From NCBI GenBank assembly GCA_020027215.1, contig JAHRAO010000033.1:1-45774 (forward strand): 45,774 nt of DNA, given 5' to 3'. The position numbers were made by a program, and so were the translations under genes. Within the stretch, counting starts at the first letter, position 1. The number at the start of each line of letters is the position of its first letter. This DNA is from Gammaproteobacteria bacterium (GTDB lineage: Bacteria > Pseudomonadota > Gammaproteobacteria > JABABF01 > JAHRAO01). The notes beneath the pieces are model-generated. The model was not told the origin of the DNA. It searched no databases and worked only from the letters and a program-made list of their open reading frames with translations. Below, one piece after another: positions 45,263 through 45,774 of this stretch.

Positions 45263-45774
45263 GTGAGATATAAATATTTATTGATTGCGTGGCTTGGGTT
45301 CGCTGCACCCGTTTGGGCAGCAATGGATTCGGATAACGATACGCTGCTTGAGATAACCACCGCCACAGAATTAATCGCTTTGCTCGATGACCTCAATGGC
45401 GATGGCATTGATGACGGACGGTTGGATACTGTAACCCCCACCGGCAGTGCGACCTGTCCCCCTATGGGATGTAGCGGTTATGAATTGGCGAATAACATCA
45501 CCCTCAGCGGAGAATGGACGCCGATAGGGACGAACAGCAATCCATTTGCCAGCGTATTCAATGGCAACGGCTTTGCGATCAGTGGATTATCCATCAATGC
45601 GTCATCCACCGATTATATTGGTTTGTTCGGGGCGGTCAATGGTGGCCAGTTGCGTAATTTAGTGATCGTTCGCCCCGAGGTGATAGGGCGGAGCCATACG
45701 GGCGCTCTGGTGGGTCGTGCGATGAATACCGACATCACACGTATCACCCTCCAAGGCGATGGGAGCGATACGAC
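45263..45774 (+). CDS. GLUG-repeat exported protein, partial (runs off the window)
   Basis: An open frame from GTG 45263 continues to the window end (170 codons plus two bases). The product starts with a signal peptide (MRYKYLLIAWLGF..., cleavage likely after VWA), then acidic Asp-rich segments (MDSDNDTLLEI, DLNGDGIDDG) that may bind calcium. Next comes a GLUG-type repeat: YIGLFGAVNGGQLRNLVI, then VIGRSHTGALVGRA. GLUG proteins are usually large, repetitive and extracellular. No strong ribosome binding site precedes the GTG. It diverges from the other surface protein with a 135-nt gap. Confidence 0.75.
   Translation, partial: MRYKYLLIAWLGFAAPVWAAMDSDNDTLLEITTATELIALLDDLNGDGIDDGRLDTVTPTGSATCPPMGCSGYELANNITLSGEWTPIGTNSNPFASVFNGNGFAISGLSINASSTDYIGLFGAVNGGQLRNLVIVRPEVIGRSHTGALVGRAMNTDITRITLQGDGSDT

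Overview
The window looks like a piece of a compact gammaproteobacterial chromosome. The markers are a Pseudomonas-style hisB-hisH-hisA-hisF run with a monofunctional HisB, tig-clpP-clpX-lon, glnE-ilvE, xerD-dsbC-hom-thrC-recJ behind rpsP-rimM-trmD-rplS, an LptE lipoprotein, and an A1-type cytochrome c oxidase. I cannot name the genus from sequence alone. Nearly all genes are housekeeping. I see no insertion sequence, prophage, CRISPR array or rRNA, and one tRNA.

Layout: (1) 11-2747, minus strand, histidine biosynthesis. (2) 2748-3102, the only gene-free stretch longer than 300 nt, holding a possible 6S-like RNA and short inverted repeats. (3) 3103-6112, a GH65 disaccharide phosphorylase and a beta-phosphoglucomutase, the clearest accessory metabolic unit. 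(4) 6151-8016, parE on the minus strand. (5) 8202-12744, coxB (with a fused cytochrome c domain), coxA, ctaG and coxC, then a DUF2909-like gene on the opposite strand. (6) 12768-15392, gcvT facing holA and lptE. (7) 15420-20062, glnE, ilvE and a Nif3-like gene. (8) tRNA-Leu(UAG), then tig, clpP, clpX, lon, suhB and a TerB-like gene up to 27354. (9) 27334-37431, a ten-gene minus-strand run: rpsP, rimM, trmD, rplS, xerD, dsbC, hom, thrC, recJ, asnB. (10) tkt-pgk on the minus strand, divergent from ribBA, queH and an EamA transporter on the plus strand. (11) 43667-45774, two divergent genes for exported surface-type proteins. One has a CxxxxCH motif, Ig-like repeats and a Gly-rich C-terminal sorting signal. 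The other is a GLUG-repeat protein cut by the window end.

Many neighbours overlap by ATGA or TAATG, which suggests translational coupling. Four convergent pairs overlap tail to tail. The most unusual observations are the ribosomal protein S16 gene, which is about 2.5 times its normal length because of eight tandem 42-bp units encoding an acidic 14-residue repeat; a perfect 10-bp inverted repeat bracketing the -10 box of the cox operon; a possible 6S-like RNA beside hisB; and the sorting-signal surface protein whose tail runs 138 nt into the neighbouring transporter gene.

How the genes work together: the cox cluster supplies the terminal oxidase and its CuB chaperone; tig/clpPX/lon form a protein folding and turnover block; hom/thrC and asnB use aspartate, while ilvE and his genes complete other amino acids; GH65 phosphorylase plus PgmB turn an alpha-linked glucose disaccharide into glucose and glucose 6-phosphate; tkt/pgk serve central carbon flow.
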